Shown piece by piece: positions 25,838 through 34,520 of a DNA stretch of 64,000 nt. The first letter of the stretch is position 1. Each line of letters begins with the position of its first letter. Both the position numbers and the translations under genes were made by a program. Below the pieces are notes generated by a model. The model was not told where the DNA came from and did not search any database. It saw only the letters and a program-made list of their open reading frames with translations. The stretch spans positions 1 through 64,000 of the forward strand of contig JAZSFC010000006.1 of NCBI GenBank assembly GCA_045531955.1. Direction: 5' to 3'. This DNA comes from SIG299 sp045531955. GTDB taxonomy: Bacteria; Bacillota; Clostridia; Lachnospirales; Lachnospiraceae.

Positions 25838-26734
25838 ATGAATTTATTCACCGACACAAAATTGTATGAGCAAATTTCACACACTACCGATTCTGCCCCA
25901 TATTCCATTCATTTTACCGAAGTTTCTATAGGCGCAGACCCTGCACTTTATCTCCACTGGCACAAAGAAATGGAATTTCTTCTATTAACAAGCGGAGCAT
26001 TACTGTTCCAAATGGAAGATACTTCCTTCACTCTTCAAGCCGGAGATGCCGTCTTTATTCCATCCGGTATCCTGCATTCTGCAAAAAGCCATAGTGACCA
26101 GCCTATATCCTTTTATGCCCTTGTTTTCTCTCCGGAGTTTCTTATTTCCTCCTTCGATACTACTGCATATAATACCTATGTTTTGCCGGTTATGCATAAC
26201 AATCTGAAATTTGCAACCTCCTTGCAGACTAACCACAGTTCCTGGCAGCAGAACATTTTAAGCAACCTGAACAACATTTTCTTTTCCAATATAAAAGAGG
26301 AACTTTTTATCCGGGGTCAGCTGCTCCTTCTTTGGAATACCTTTTATCAAAATCATATTGCAAAGACAAAAGGCACTGACACAAACTATCTAACCTTAAA
26401 TCGCACTCTTTCAGGTCAACTCCAACCGGTGATTAACTATATGCAGGAAAACTATCAACAAGCACTTACGTTAAACGAACTTTCTTCCATTGCCCACTTA
26501 AGTGAAGGCCAGTTCTGCCGCTCTTTCAAACACTTTACCGGCATGACACCCTTCGCTTATCTGGTACGCTACCGCATCCTGCAAAGCTGCCACGACCTGT
26601 CATCCACAAATAAAAAAGTAACTGATATTGCCACAACCCACGGGTTTAACAATATCAGTTACTATAACCGGGCTTTCTTAAAGGTCATGAATCTGACCCC
26701 TACCGAGTACCGTAAACAGTTTTTGAAACCGTAA
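25838..26734 (+). CDS. AraC-family transcriptional regulator
   Basis: 298 residues. Cupin domain with LHWHKEMEFLLLTSGALLFQ and AGDAVFIPSGILHSA, C-terminal HTH pair with LNELSSIAHLSEGQFCRSFKHFTGMTPFAYL and ATTHGFNNISYYNRAFLKVMNLTPTEYRKQ. Start ATG has GGGAGG upstream. Likely activator of the divergent GH31 gene, 190 bp away. It is not closely similar to the other two AraC proteins in the window, so each probably senses a different sugar. Confidence 0.87.
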   Translation: MNLFTDTKLYEQISHTTDSAPYSIHFTEVSIGADPALYLHWHKEMEFLLLTSGALLFQMEDTSFTLQAGDAVFIPSGILHSAKSHSDQPISFYALVFSPEFLISSFDTTAYNTYVLPVMHNNLKFATSLQTNHSSWQQNILSNLNNIFFSNIKEELFIRGQLLLLWNTFYQNHIAKTKGTDTNYLTLNRTLSGQLQPVINYMQENYQQALTLNELSSIAHLSEGQFCRSFKHFTGMTPFAYLVRYRILQSCHDLSSTNKKVTDIATTHGFNNISYYNRAFLKVMNLTPTEYRKQFLKP

Positions 26735-26748
26735 AGTAAATCTTTGAT

Positions 26749-26973
26749 GAAAAAGCCCCTGTGCTTTTTGTGAATTAATTTAACAATCCCCCTGCGGCAA
26801 TTTTATCCGAAGGAAACGCTGGAGAAACGTCCTCACTTAATGAGGTGTTGCAACCGAAGGTTGCACGAATTTAGTGAGGCTACGTTTCGATGCTAGCGAA
26901 AGCGGGTTTCCGAAGGATAAAATTGCCGCCGGGGGATATTAAATTTAACCTATCACAAAAGCAGGGGCTTTTC
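26749..26973. repeat. ~225-bp imperfect palindrome between convergent genes
   Basis: Outer arms AAAAAGCCCCTG and CAGGGGCTTTT; further in, CGGCAATTTTATCC with GGATAAAATTGCCG, GAAACG with CGTTTC, CCTCACT with AGTGAGG; tip TGCAACC-GAA-GGTTGCA near 26860. Folding gives one long rod-like hairpin with a few branches. It fills the gap between araC and pyk and can terminate both, but it is about seven times longer than needed. Its size matches the palindrome at 794-1014, though the sequences are unrelated. Confidence 0.75.
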
Positions 26974-26980
26974 ACCCGGT

Positions 26981-28396
26981 TTACTTCACTGTCTCAATCT
27001 TGATGGTGTTGGTATTACCCACCTGACCGTTAATCTGACCACCGGTTAATACCACATTATCACCGGACTGAAGCCCCAGCGCCTTCTTGGCCTGGCGCAG
27101 TCCGTTGTAAAACATAACTTCAACAGATGTGTATTCTTCTGTCAGCATCGGAAGCACGCCCCAGCTTAAGTTTAATTTTCTCCAGACACGCTCAGAGGTA
27201 GTTAAACCAAGAATCGGCATTGGGCAGCGGAAACGGCTCACCATACGCGCTGTACGACCGCTGATAGAGCTGGCAACAATACACTTGGCATCTACGTCAA
27301 TGGCCATGGCACAGGTACCATGGGATACTGCGTCCAGGTTGTTCTTAATCTTAAAGTCTGCACTACGGAAGCGGCTGATGTAATTGATGTGCTGCTCTGT
27401 ATATTCCGCAATTTCTGCCATATTCTTTACTGCGTCTACCGGGAACTTACCGGCAGCAGTTTCACCGGAAAGCATAACTGCAGAGGTTCCGTCATAAACC
27501 GCATTGGCAACGTCGGAGATTTCCGCTCTGGTCGGACGAGGATTATGAATCATGGACTCTAACATTTCCGTAGCGGTAATAACTCTGGTACCCATCATAC
27601 GGCACTTGTTGATTAAGTACTTCTGGATATACGGCACCTCGATAAACGGAATTTCGACACCCAAATCACCACGGGCAACCATGATACCGTTGGCAATCTG
27701 ACAGATTTCCTCAATATTGTCGATACCGGAACGGTTTTCAATCTTCGCAATAACGTCAATGTCTGCGCCGCCGTTTTCATCTAAGAATGTGCGGAGGTCA
27801 ATCATATCCTGCTTCGTGGAAACAAAGGAAGCCGCAACAAAGTCCACGCCATTCTTGATACCGAATAATAAGTCCTTCTTATCCTGCTCACTTAAATAGT
27901 CCTGCTTTAATACATGATTTGGGAAATTCATACTCTTACGGTCGGACATTTCCCCACCGTGGATAACGGTACAAATGGCATCATTCTTTACAATTTCATC
28001 TACACGGAAGGAAACCAGGCCATTACATACTAAAATGGTGTCACCCGGATTTAACTCTTTCATAAGGTTTTTGTAAGAAACCGCAACACGGGTTTCATCC
28101 CCGACAATGTCATCGGTAGTGAAGGTGAACTTGTCACCGTCGTTTACCACAACCTTCTTATCCTTGAAGGTCTTGATTCTGTATTCCGGTCCCTTGGTAT
28201 CAAGCATAATAGCAATCGGCAGATTCATTTTTTCACGGACCTTTTTGATCAGGTCAATCTTTGCCTGCTGCTCTGCATGATCACCGTGGGAAAAGTTAAT
28301 GCGGGCAACGTTCATGCCTGCTTCAAACATTTTAGTTAAAGTTTCTTCATTGGTACTTGCCGGACCAATGGTACAAATAATTTTTGTTTTGCGCAT
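26981..28396 (-). CDS. pyk: Pyruvate kinase
   Basis: 471 residues, the standard short form without the extra C-terminal PEP-utilising-like domain of some Bacillota. Seen in order: RRTKIICTIGPAS-type start (MRKTKIICTIGPAS), NVARINFSHGDH, MLDTKGPEYR, KIENRSGIDNI with the catalytic Lys, MVARGDLGVEIP binding Mg and phosphate, ATEMLESMIHNPRPTRAE signature and AVMLSGETAAGKFP. It converts PEP and ADP to pyruvate and ATP in glycolysis. Monocistronic; a CcpA-type site lies ~90 bp upstream. It is a housekeeping gene lying between glycan clusters. Confidence 0.97.
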   Translation of the reverse strand: MRKTKIICTIGPASTNEETLTKMFEAGMNVARINFSHGDHAEQQAKIDLIKKVREKMNLPIAIMLDTKGPEYRIKTFKDKKVVVNDGDKFTFTTDDIVGDETRVAVSYKNLMKELNPGDTILVCNGLVSFRVDEIVKNDAICTVIHGGEMSDRKSMNFPNHVLKQDYLSEQDKKDLLFGIKNGVDFVAASFVSTKQDMIDLRTFLDENGGADIDVIAKIENRSGIDNIEEICQIANGIMVARGDLGVEIPFIEVPYIQKYLINKCRMMGTRVITATEMLESMIHNPRPTRAEISDVANAVYDGTSAVMLSGETAAGKFPVDAVKNMAEIAEYTEQHINYISRFRSADFKIKNNLDAVSHGTCAMAIDVDAKCIVASSISGRTARMVSRFRCPMPILGLTTSERVWRKLNLSWGVLPMLTEEYTSVEVMFYNGLRQAKKALGLQSGDNVVLTGGQINGQVGNTNTIKIETVK

Positions 28397-28483
28397 GGGA
28401 ATTCCTTTCTTTGGGTATAAATTCTATTTTATATACTCTATATTTTGCTGCATGTTTCTCAAAGTCCACCCTATTGTAACAGA

Positions 28484-28497
28484 AGAAAGCGCTTTCA
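28484..28497. promoter_or_regulatory. Catabolite-responsive element (cre) upstream of pyk
   Basis: Minus strand TGAAAGCGCTTTCT, with a perfect GAAAGCGCTTTC palindrome at 28485-28496, matching the CcpA cre consensus. It lies 88 bp before the pyk start, a position compatible with CcpA activation, as known for glycolytic genes in some Bacillota. Confidence 0.65.
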
Positions 28498-28529
28498 TCA
28501 ACCTAAATTTAATATTTAACAAAGTTGTC

Positions 28530-28575
28530 AGAAAAAAACTGATACTACAAATTATTAAAATTCATAGTATCAGTT
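28530..28575 (-). terminator. Intrinsic terminator of the GH5_4 gene
   Basis: Minus strand AACTGATACTA (28575-28565) ... TAGTATCAGTT (28547-28537) followed by TTTTTT: perfect 11-bp stem and a U-run. It ends the large minus-strand block that starts at 54472 and separates it from pyk. Confidence 0.85.
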
Positions 28576-28612
28576 AGTATTTCCATATTATACTGTCTCA
28601 TGCATTTCTGCA

Positions 28613-29800
28613 TTACTCCTGCGGATTTGCCACCTTCATCATGGCATCCAGCAGTTCCGGATACGGATATTCCAATCCTCTGCGGTCTAACAAACCGAAG
28701 TTTTCCCCGTTTCCGGAAAACGCACCGTTATCCCACCAGACACAAGGAACTCCGATTTCTTTTGCCTTGGTCAGATAATAGGTTGCCCATTCCACACGTT
28801 CTGCTTCATTGTCCTTATTCATGGCACCGAATTCACCAATGATAGCCGGAATTCCTTTACTGATAAACAAATCGTTAATGGTTTTCATTAAATAGTCAAT
28901 GTCACCGGCATCCTTGGATTTATCCCAGGTGGAAGTTCCCTTGGTATTCAGGGCGAAATTGTACGGAGTATATGCATGTACAGATACGATGAGTTTATCA
29001 TCCTCCGGCAGCTTTATCTTTGCCAGATTGTCTCTGGAGGAAGAAGCCGCATAACCGGTAATCATCAAATGACGTAACGTATTGTTTCCGCCGGTGGAGC
29101 GCACCGCATCCACAAACAACTGCTCCCAATAATTGATTACTTCACTTGCCTTGGCATCACCGGACCATTCCTTGGAAGTACCACGGAGTCTCGGCTCATT
29201 TAATCCTTCAAAAATCAGGTGCTCATCATATTCTTTAAAATACTCTGCAATCTGTGTCCAAAGGGCAACGATTTGCTCACCGTTTGCCACTTTATTTTCT
29301 TCCGTTGGCATATACCATTCTTCATGGTGGGTATTTAAAATCACATAGGCGCCTTTACTATATGCATAATCTACTACTTCTTTTACTCTTTGCAACCAGA
29401 TATCATGAATTTTATATTCCGGTGCCGCACCAAAATGACCGTCCCAGGTTACCGGAAAACGGATTACATTAAACCCGGCATCTAAGATTTTATCAATCAT
29501 TTCCTGCTTGGTTTTTGGATTTCCCCAGGCAGTTTCCGACATCAGACCGATTCCTCCGGTAGCATCCAGGGTGTTGCCCAGATTCCATCCAATTTTCATT
29601 TCTGCCACCAAATCCGTCGGAGAAATATCCGCAATGGTAAGCTCCGGCGTTGGTGTAGCCGTCGGTTCCGGTGTGGCGGTTGGAGTTGCTGTAGCTGCCG
29701 GCGTTGGTGTAACTTCCGGCTCCTTTGCGGAATTACAGCCACAAAGCCCGGCAACGGCAAAAATTCCGCACGCAATTATCATTAACAGTCTTTTTCTCAT
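28613..29800 (-). CDS. Lipoprotein GH5 (subfamily 4-like) endo-beta-glucanase/glucomannanase
   Basis: 395 residues. Signal peptide with lipobox LCGC (Cys22), a repetitive Thr/Pro/Ala/Glu linker to ~55, then a GH5 barrel: LVAEMKIGWNLGNTLDATGG, FNVIRFPVTW, acid/base Glu202 in IFEGLNEPR, SVHAYTPYNF, nucleophile Glu323 in IIGEFGA and CVWWDNGAF. These are GH5_4 marks; that subfamily covers xyloglucanase, lichenase, cellulase and some glucomannan activity. It is surface-anchored. Its cytosolic paralogue is at 32069. The 75-bp gap upstream holds a possible own promoter (TGATATACT on the minus strand near 29834). Confidence 0.87.
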   Translation of the reverse strand: MRKRLLMIIACGIFAVAGLCGCNSAKEPEVTPTPAATATPTATPEPTATPTPELTIADISPTDLVAEMKIGWNLGNTLDATGGIGLMSETAWGNPKTKQEMIDKILDAGFNVIRFPVTWDGHFGAAPEYKIHDIWLQRVKEVVDYAYSKGAYVILNTHHEEWYMPTEENKVANGEQIVALWTQIAEYFKEYDEHLIFEGLNEPRLRGTSKEWSGDAKASEVINYWEQLFVDAVRSTGGNNTLRHLMITGYAASSSRDNLAKIKLPEDDKLIVSVHAYTPYNFALNTKGTSTWDKSKDAGDIDYLMKTINDLFISKGIPAIIGEFGAMNKDNEAERVEWATYYLTKAKEIGVPCVWWDNGAFSGNGENFGLLDRRGLEYPYPELLDAMMKVANPQE

Positions 29801-29875
29801 ACGTAGATTCTCCTCAATTCATAAATTGTCTACAGTATATCACATCCCTAAGCTAAAAGATACCTTTTCTTTTTT

Positions 29876-30931
29876 CTAAAATATGTTCAGCGTTTCAACA
29901 TATCCTGCCAGCTCTTCCGCCATCTTTTCCGCCTCAGAAATCCGGATATGTCCGTGAGTTCCGCAACCGTTATTGCTATATAGGAAATGATGTATCTTAT
30001 CATCTGTTTTTTGCAACTGGCGGCAAACCTCGTCAATGGCCTCATCCCAGATTGCTTCGTGGTTTAAAATAGTGGTGGATAAAATAATATGTGCCTCCGG
30101 ATATCGCTTTCTCAGCTTTCCGATAAAATCCTTATAAGCCAGACGCCAGTACAGAGACTGCTCGGAATTATAATCAGCTTTCATGTAGTCATATGGGTCT
30201 TTATCATTCTGACCAATGGCTACAATCACAATGTCAGGAGTATACTTGCTGAAGTCCCAACGCTTCTGTACGCCTAAATCCGGATGGTACTGAATTTTAT
30301 CATACATGGAAAACATACCCTTGCATGCGGTTGGTCCCGCGAACCAGCCGGCATCATCCAAAAGGCAGATACCGCCCTGGGCAATGTCATGGAGCTGGGC
30401 ATTTAATTTTCTTGCCAGTGTCCAGGAATAAGAATAGTAGCTGTTGGACAGTTCCCCGTTGGTCTGTGGGTCCGGCTGGCCTTCATAACCTACCGCCTCA
30501 CTGACTTCTCCGGCAGATACAGAATCCCCGTACACCTCAATACGGCGCTCCGGCAACGGAGGCAATTCCAGAACTTCGGCATTACCGTTTAAAATAAAGC
30601 CGTGAAATTGTACGGTATGGCAGGAATCCTGGCGCTTAAACAGCATCAGCTCATGCTCCGCATTCTCTAAATCTTCGCCCAGCACATACTCATGCCTGCC
30701 CCAGTCTTCCAACTTAAACTTCGTCTGAACTCCGTCCAGAATAACTCCCATAAAATTATCCCAACAGTTTTTTGTGTTGGTAAGAATCCCCCGGATATGA
30801 GTGCCCTTAAATTTAATTTTTACAAAAGTACACGGAAATACAAACTCAGGACCGCCTTCTTTGGCAAAATCAATACGTCCCATGTACTGCAATTTTTCAT
30901 TGTTTGGTGCTACCAGATATATATTGTCCAT
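29876..30931 (-). CDS. CE2 acetylesterase (mannan oligosaccharide deacetylase)
   Basis: 351 residues, no signal peptide. An N-terminal jelly roll (~1-125, LVAPNNEKLQYMGRIDF) precedes the SGNH-type domain with nucleophile Ser137 in EVYGDSVSAGE and catalytic His in CGTHGHIRISEAEKMA near the C-terminus. This domain order defines CE2. In Roseburia intestinalis the CE2 and CE17 enzymes sit side by side and remove acetyl groups from different hydroxyls of imported mannan oligosaccharides; here too the CE17 gene is 11 bp upstream. Cytoplasmic. Assignment is by architecture and neighbourhood. Confidence 0.85.
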   Translation of the reverse strand: MDNIYLVAPNNEKLQYMGRIDFAKEGGPEFVFPCTFVKIKFKGTHIRGILTNTKNCWDNFMGVILDGVQTKFKLEDWGRHEYVLGEDLENAEHELMLFKRQDSCHTVQFHGFILNGNAEVLELPPLPERRIEVYGDSVSAGEVSEAVGYEGQPDPQTNGELSNSYYSYSWTLARKLNAQLHDIAQGGICLLDDAGWFAGPTACKGMFSMYDKIQYHPDLGVQKRWDFSKYTPDIVIVAIGQNDKDPYDYMKADYNSEQSLYWRLAYKDFIGKLRKRYPEAHIILSTTILNHEAIWDEAIDEVCRQLQKTDDKIHHFLYSNNGCGTHGHIRISEAEKMAEELAGYVETLNIF

Positions 30932-30942
30932 ATCATAACCTC

Positions 30943-32067
30943 CTATCTGGAACCGATAACCGATACTAAATAGAACGGTACCATGGATTCATCGCCTTCC
31001 GTAACGGTAATTTCCACCGTGTGCTTTTTATCTTCGATATGCTTTGCTACAGTTGTTATGTATAAACAGTCGCCCCAGGTTTCATCAAAGTTACCATCCA
31101 GCGTCATGGCAGAAGCTTCCTCACCGTCCAACACAACCTTTGCCACACAGGCCGGATGCTTCACTGATTTACGGTACTGTACCGCAATGCCGGTTCCTTC
31201 AATTTCAAAACGGATGGCATCGCCCTTCTTCGCCCCGATAAAGCCGCGGCGGAAGGTTTCGGTAATGTGCTTCTGTTCCTGTGTATCTGCCACAAAACCT
31301 TTCAATTCCGGTTTGCAATTGTAAGTCTGATAACGGACTGAATTCTGATATGCATTGGCAGTAATTGGCTTTGGAAGCTCTTCTGCCGCACGGTTTGTAT
31401 CCGTAACTGCAGGTACATCTTCCTGCTGCACTTTTGCAAGGAAGTTGGTAATCAGATTGGAAAGCAACGCATGACCGGCATCATTTGGATGCAAATCATC
31501 CGGTGTTACGTCGCGTACCCCGATTTTTCCATGGGCAATTGCCTGATACACACTGGTTTTCATGCTTAAGCACGGCAGATTATAGTAACGTCCCACTGTT
31601 TCATGCTGGTCCTGCGCATTTCTTCCGTCTTCATAAAAAATATTGTGGACCAAAAGCACAGCCGGCGCTGTTTTAGAGGTGTATACCTTACGCACCAGTC
31701 CCTCGTAGGTTTCCCGGAAAAACAGGCTGTTATCATCGTTTACGCTGAATTCTATTATCACAAAATCCGGCTCATACGCCAAAATATCACTGTCTACACG
31801 GGCTGCACCGAACTGGGAGGTAGTCCCGCCGATACCGCCGTTTACATAAGTGATTTCTGTTTGCGGATACTGCTCACGCCACCATTTGGTCGTCAAGGCA
31901 GCGTAGCAGGTATCCGGCGTGGAGGACAGGGAACCCTGGGTGATGGAACCGCCAAGATATCCCAATGTGATCGGATTTCCGTTCTCTGCTTTCTTTAATA
32001 CTTTTGCAATACGCTCTGTGTTGCCGTGAAATGCTATACCATCATTAAAATTAACTAACTGTTTCAT
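30943..32067 (-). CDS. CE17 mannan acetylesterase, cytosolic
   Basis: 374 residues, no signal peptide. SGNH domain with Ser41 in GYLGGSITQG, VNGGIGGTTS, EFSVNDDNS and the Asp-His pair of DDLHPNDAGH (His193). C-terminal CBM35-like sandwich from ~235 ends FYLVSVIGSR. Length and order match the two-domain CE17 acetylesterase of gut Roseburia, which takes 2-O-acetyl groups off mannose in oligosaccharides. It lies between cytosolic GH5 and CE2 in the block. The two lipoprotein relatives at 8062 and 13923 share this plan but carry a signal peptide. Confidence 0.87.
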   Translation of the reverse strand: MKQLVNFNDGIAFHGNTERIAKVLKKAENGNPITLGYLGGSITQGSLSSTPDTCYAALTTKWWREQYPQTEITYVNGGIGGTTSQFGAARVDSDILAYEPDFVIIEFSVNDDNSLFFRETYEGLVRKVYTSKTAPAVLLVHNIFYEDGRNAQDQHETVGRYYNLPCLSMKTSVYQAIAHGKIGVRDVTPDDLHPNDAGHALLSNLITNFLAKVQQEDVPAVTDTNRAAEELPKPITANAYQNSVRYQTYNCKPELKGFVADTQEQKHITETFRRGFIGAKKGDAIRFEIEGTGIAVQYRKSVKHPACVAKVVLDGEEASAMTLDGNFDETWGDCLYITTVAKHIEDKKHTVEITVTEGDESMVPFYLVSVIGSR

Positions 32068-32068
32068 T

Positions 32069-33106
32069 TTATTGTAATCCCTTTCTGATTCCTTCTAAAA
32101 GTAACGGGAAATTCCATTCCAGTGTTCTCCGGTCTATCAAGCCAAAGAGCTCACCGCGGCCTTCCACATAACCATTGTCCCACCAGACACAAGGCACTCC
32201 GATAGACTTGGTTTTTCCAAAAAAGTACTCAGCCCATTCTGCGCGGGAGGCTTCATTTCCTTCGTCCTTCTTATGCATGGCACCACATTCTCCGATGATT
32301 ACCGGAACCCCCTTGGATAAAAACAGGTCTTGTAAGTCAACGACCAATTGGTCAATTACCTTGGTATCCCTGTTCCACAGAGCCCGGCCTTCCACAATCA
32401 AAGCAAAATCCGTCGGCTCATAGGCATGTACCGATGCAATGATGTGGTCATCCCCTTCCGGAATTTCCAAATGACGGATACCAACGGTGCAATTGGCTGC
32501 ATAGCCCGGTATCATCAGACAACGGTTTTTATTATTGCCGCCGGTACTGCGGACTGTTTCCACAAATACTTTATTTAAGGCATTTACCACATTCCAGCCT
32601 TCTTCATCACCGCCGGTCCATTCCACCGGTGTGCCACGTTTTCTCGGCTCATTCATTCCCTCAAAAATCAGATGTTCATCGTATGCTTCAAAACGCTCGG
32701 CGATTTGCTGCCAAACCTTTTTCAGCTGTTCGGATGCCGGTGCCAGGTTGTCATAATACGGGTCGTGCCAACCCTCATGATGAATATTTACAATCACAAA
32801 GGCACCCTTGTGATATGCCCAGTCCACCAGCTCCTGCACCCGGTCCATCCATTTAGTGTCTATCGTATAATCCGGGGCTTCCCCTAAGTGATTTCTCCAG
32901 CTGACCGGATAGCGGATCACATTAAAGCCCTCGTCAATTATTTTCTCAATTAATGCTTTGGAAGTTACCGGATTCCCCCAGGCGGTTTCCCAGGCTGCCG
33001 GCTCCATTGTTTTATCAATTCTGTCATTTACGGAATCCATGGTGTTTCCCAGATTCCATCCGAGTTTCATTTCTTTTACCAGTTCTTTTGCAGATATTGT
33101 TCTCAT
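32069..33106 (-). CDS. Cytosolic GH5 (subfamily 4-like) endo-glycosidase
   Basis: 345 residues with no signal peptide. KELVKEMKLGWNLGNTMD, FNVIRYPVSWRNHLGEAP, acid/base Glu153 in IFEGMNEPR, ASVHAYEPTDF, nucleophile Glu273 in IIGECGAMH, CVWWDNGYVEG. It is clearly a paralogue of the lipoprotein at 28613. An intracellular endo-enzyme would shorten imported glucomannan or xyloglucan oligosaccharides for the phosphorylases. The stop is one base from the CE17 start, so the two are tightly coupled. A terminator-like hairpin separates it from GH130 upstream. Confidence 0.87.
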   Translation of the reverse strand: MRTISAKELVKEMKLGWNLGNTMDSVNDRIDKTMEPAAWETAWGNPVTSKALIEKIIDEGFNVIRYPVSWRNHLGEAPDYTIDTKWMDRVQELVDWAYHKGAFVIVNIHHEGWHDPYYDNLAPASEQLKKVWQQIAERFEAYDEHLIFEGMNEPRKRGTPVEWTGGDEEGWNVVNALNKVFVETVRSTGGNNKNRCLMIPGYAANCTVGIRHLEIPEGDDHIIASVHAYEPTDFALIVEGRALWNRDTKVIDQLVVDLQDLFLSKGVPVIIGECGAMHKKDEGNEASRAEWAEYFFGKTKSIGVPCVWWDNGYVEGRGELFGLIDRRTLEWNFPLLLEGIRKGLQ

Positions 33107-33149
33107 TCTTTATTCCTCAGGGCTTTTTGCCCTCGAATCCTCGTTTTAC

Positions 33150-33192
33150 TAAAAAACCGCAGGGCAGGCGCAAACACCCGCCTTGCGGCTTT
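33150..33192 (-). terminator. Terminator-like hairpin after GH130_2
   Basis: Minus strand: GCCGCAAGGCGGG, short loop, CGCCTGCCCTGCGGT with a small bulge, followed by a T-run of six. It should partly stop transcription between GH130 (33214) and GH5 (33106), lowering the expression of GH5, CE17 and CE2 relative to the genes before. Confidence 0.7.
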
Positions 33193-33213
33193 CTATGGAT
33201 AATTATGATTAGA

Positions 33214-34236
33214 TTATCTTCTTCCTAAATCGGTATCATCCCATCTGGTTACGCTGTGCTTCTTGATGTAATCAACGATTTCATCAAACTGACAGAACGC
33301 AAGGCCGACATAGCTGTCTGCCGCACCATAGTAGATAGCGATTCTTCCTGTATCAGGATCATGAAGAGTTGCACATGGGAAGCATACGTTCGGAACGAAG
33401 CCTCTCTCTTCATACCACTCTTCCGGTGTGAGAAGGAAGGTCTCACAACGGTATAATACCTTAGACGGATCCTCTAAGTCTAAGATTGCACCACCGATGG
33501 AATATACGTAACCGTTACAGGTTCCGCTTACACCATGGTAGAACATTAACCAGCCTTCGGAAGTCTCGATAGGAGCTGCACCGCCGCCAATCTTTAAGGA
33601 CTCCCACCACTCACTGCTGCGGCCCATTACATGTCTGTGCTTGCCCCAGTACTTGAGGTCAGGGCTTTCGCTTAAGAAAATGTCACCGAATGGTGTGTGA
33701 CCGGAATCGGATGGTCTGCTTAACATTACGTAGTTGCCGTTAATCTTTCTAGGGAAAAGAACTGCGTTACGGTTGAATGGCAGGAATGGATTTTCCAGAC
33801 GGGTAAATGTCTTGAAATCAGTTGTCTTTGCCAAACCGATTGCAGCGCCGTAGAAATCCTGACACCACATGATGTAATAAGTATCCTCCACCTTTACCAG
33901 TCTTGGGTCATATGCGTAAATAGGCTGGAACGGATTACCGTCTTCGTCTACGAACTGAATCTTGTTTGGTTCGAATTCCCAATGGATAGCATCCTTACTG
34001 TGTCCGAGATAAATATGGGAAACACCGTCAGTCTGCTCACCACGGAATACACCGATGAATTCATCACCGTAAGGCATAACCGCACTGTTGAAAATACGTG
34101 CAACACCTTCTACCGGATTTCTGCCGATAATCGGGTTTTCTGTATATCTCCAAACCGGTGCATTCTTTAAGCCTGCCGGCTTCTCCTGCCAAGGTACTCT
34201 ATGGAATTCAGGAGCAATCATCTTAATATCACTCAT
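33214..34236 (-). CDS. GH130 subfamily 2 beta-1,4-mannooligosaccharide phosphorylase
   Basis: 340 residues, five-blade propeller, cytoplasmic. It opens with RYTENPIIGRNP, has the general acid Asp110 in AYDPRLVKVEDTYY, and phosphate-binding segments such as GGGAAPIETSEGWLMFYHG. Length and text match the mannooligosaccharide phosphorylases (EC 2.4.1.319) that cleave mannose from the non-reducing end with phosphate, giving mannose-1-phosphate. It works with GH130_1 at 52062 and the 2-epimerase at 53297. Stem-loops lie just upstream, after the binding-protein gene. Confidence 0.9.
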   Translation of the reverse strand: MSDIKMIAPEFHRVPWQEKPAGLKNAPVWRYTENPIIGRNPVEGVARIFNSAVMPYGDEFIGVFRGEQTDGVSHIYLGHSKDAIHWEFEPNKIQFVDEDGNPFQPIYAYDPRLVKVEDTYYIMWCQDFYGAAIGLAKTTDFKTFTRLENPFLPFNRNAVLFPRKINGNYVMLSRPSDSGHTPFGDIFLSESPDLKYWGKHRHVMGRSSEWWESLKIGGGAAPIETSEGWLMFYHGVSGTCNGYVYSIGGAILDLEDPSKVLYRCETFLLTPEEWYEERGFVPNVCFPCATLHDPDTGRIAIYYGAADSYVGLAFCQFDEIVDYIKKHSVTRWDDTDLGRR

Positions 34237-34274
34237 TATATGGTCCTCATTTCAAAAATGTATTTGTATCCACC

Positions 34275-34506
34275 TTAACTGCCATTCATAAAACCAGTCG
34301 GCAAAGCCGCCTGTCGTTGCTACGCAACTTATGTTTTATTCATGGAGTTACGGTGATATCCACACATGCAGAGCACGGCATAAAAACTACGTTTTCATGC
34401 CTGCTACCGCCTTGTCAAAAGCATGCAGAAGTCTGCACTGAAAGCAAGCTTTCTGCAGTCCTTCTGATGCTTTCGCCAAGCTCTGCATGTGTTATTTATG
34501 CTGTGT
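34275..34506 (-). repeat. Two large stem-loops after the substrate-binding protein gene
   Basis: Hairpin 1 (about 34275-34350): AACTGCCATTCATAAAAC pairs with GTTTTATTCATGGAGTT. Hairpin 2 (about 34362-34506): ACACATGCAGAGC with GCTCTGCATGTGT, and within it AGCATGCAGAAGTCTGCA with TCTGCAGTCCTTCTGATGC. There is no clear U-run, so they look more like RNase-protecting 3' structures than terminators. They would raise the relative level of binding-protein mRNA. No reading frame is seen here. Confidence 0.7.
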
Positions 34507-34520
34507 GCACAATCACACGA

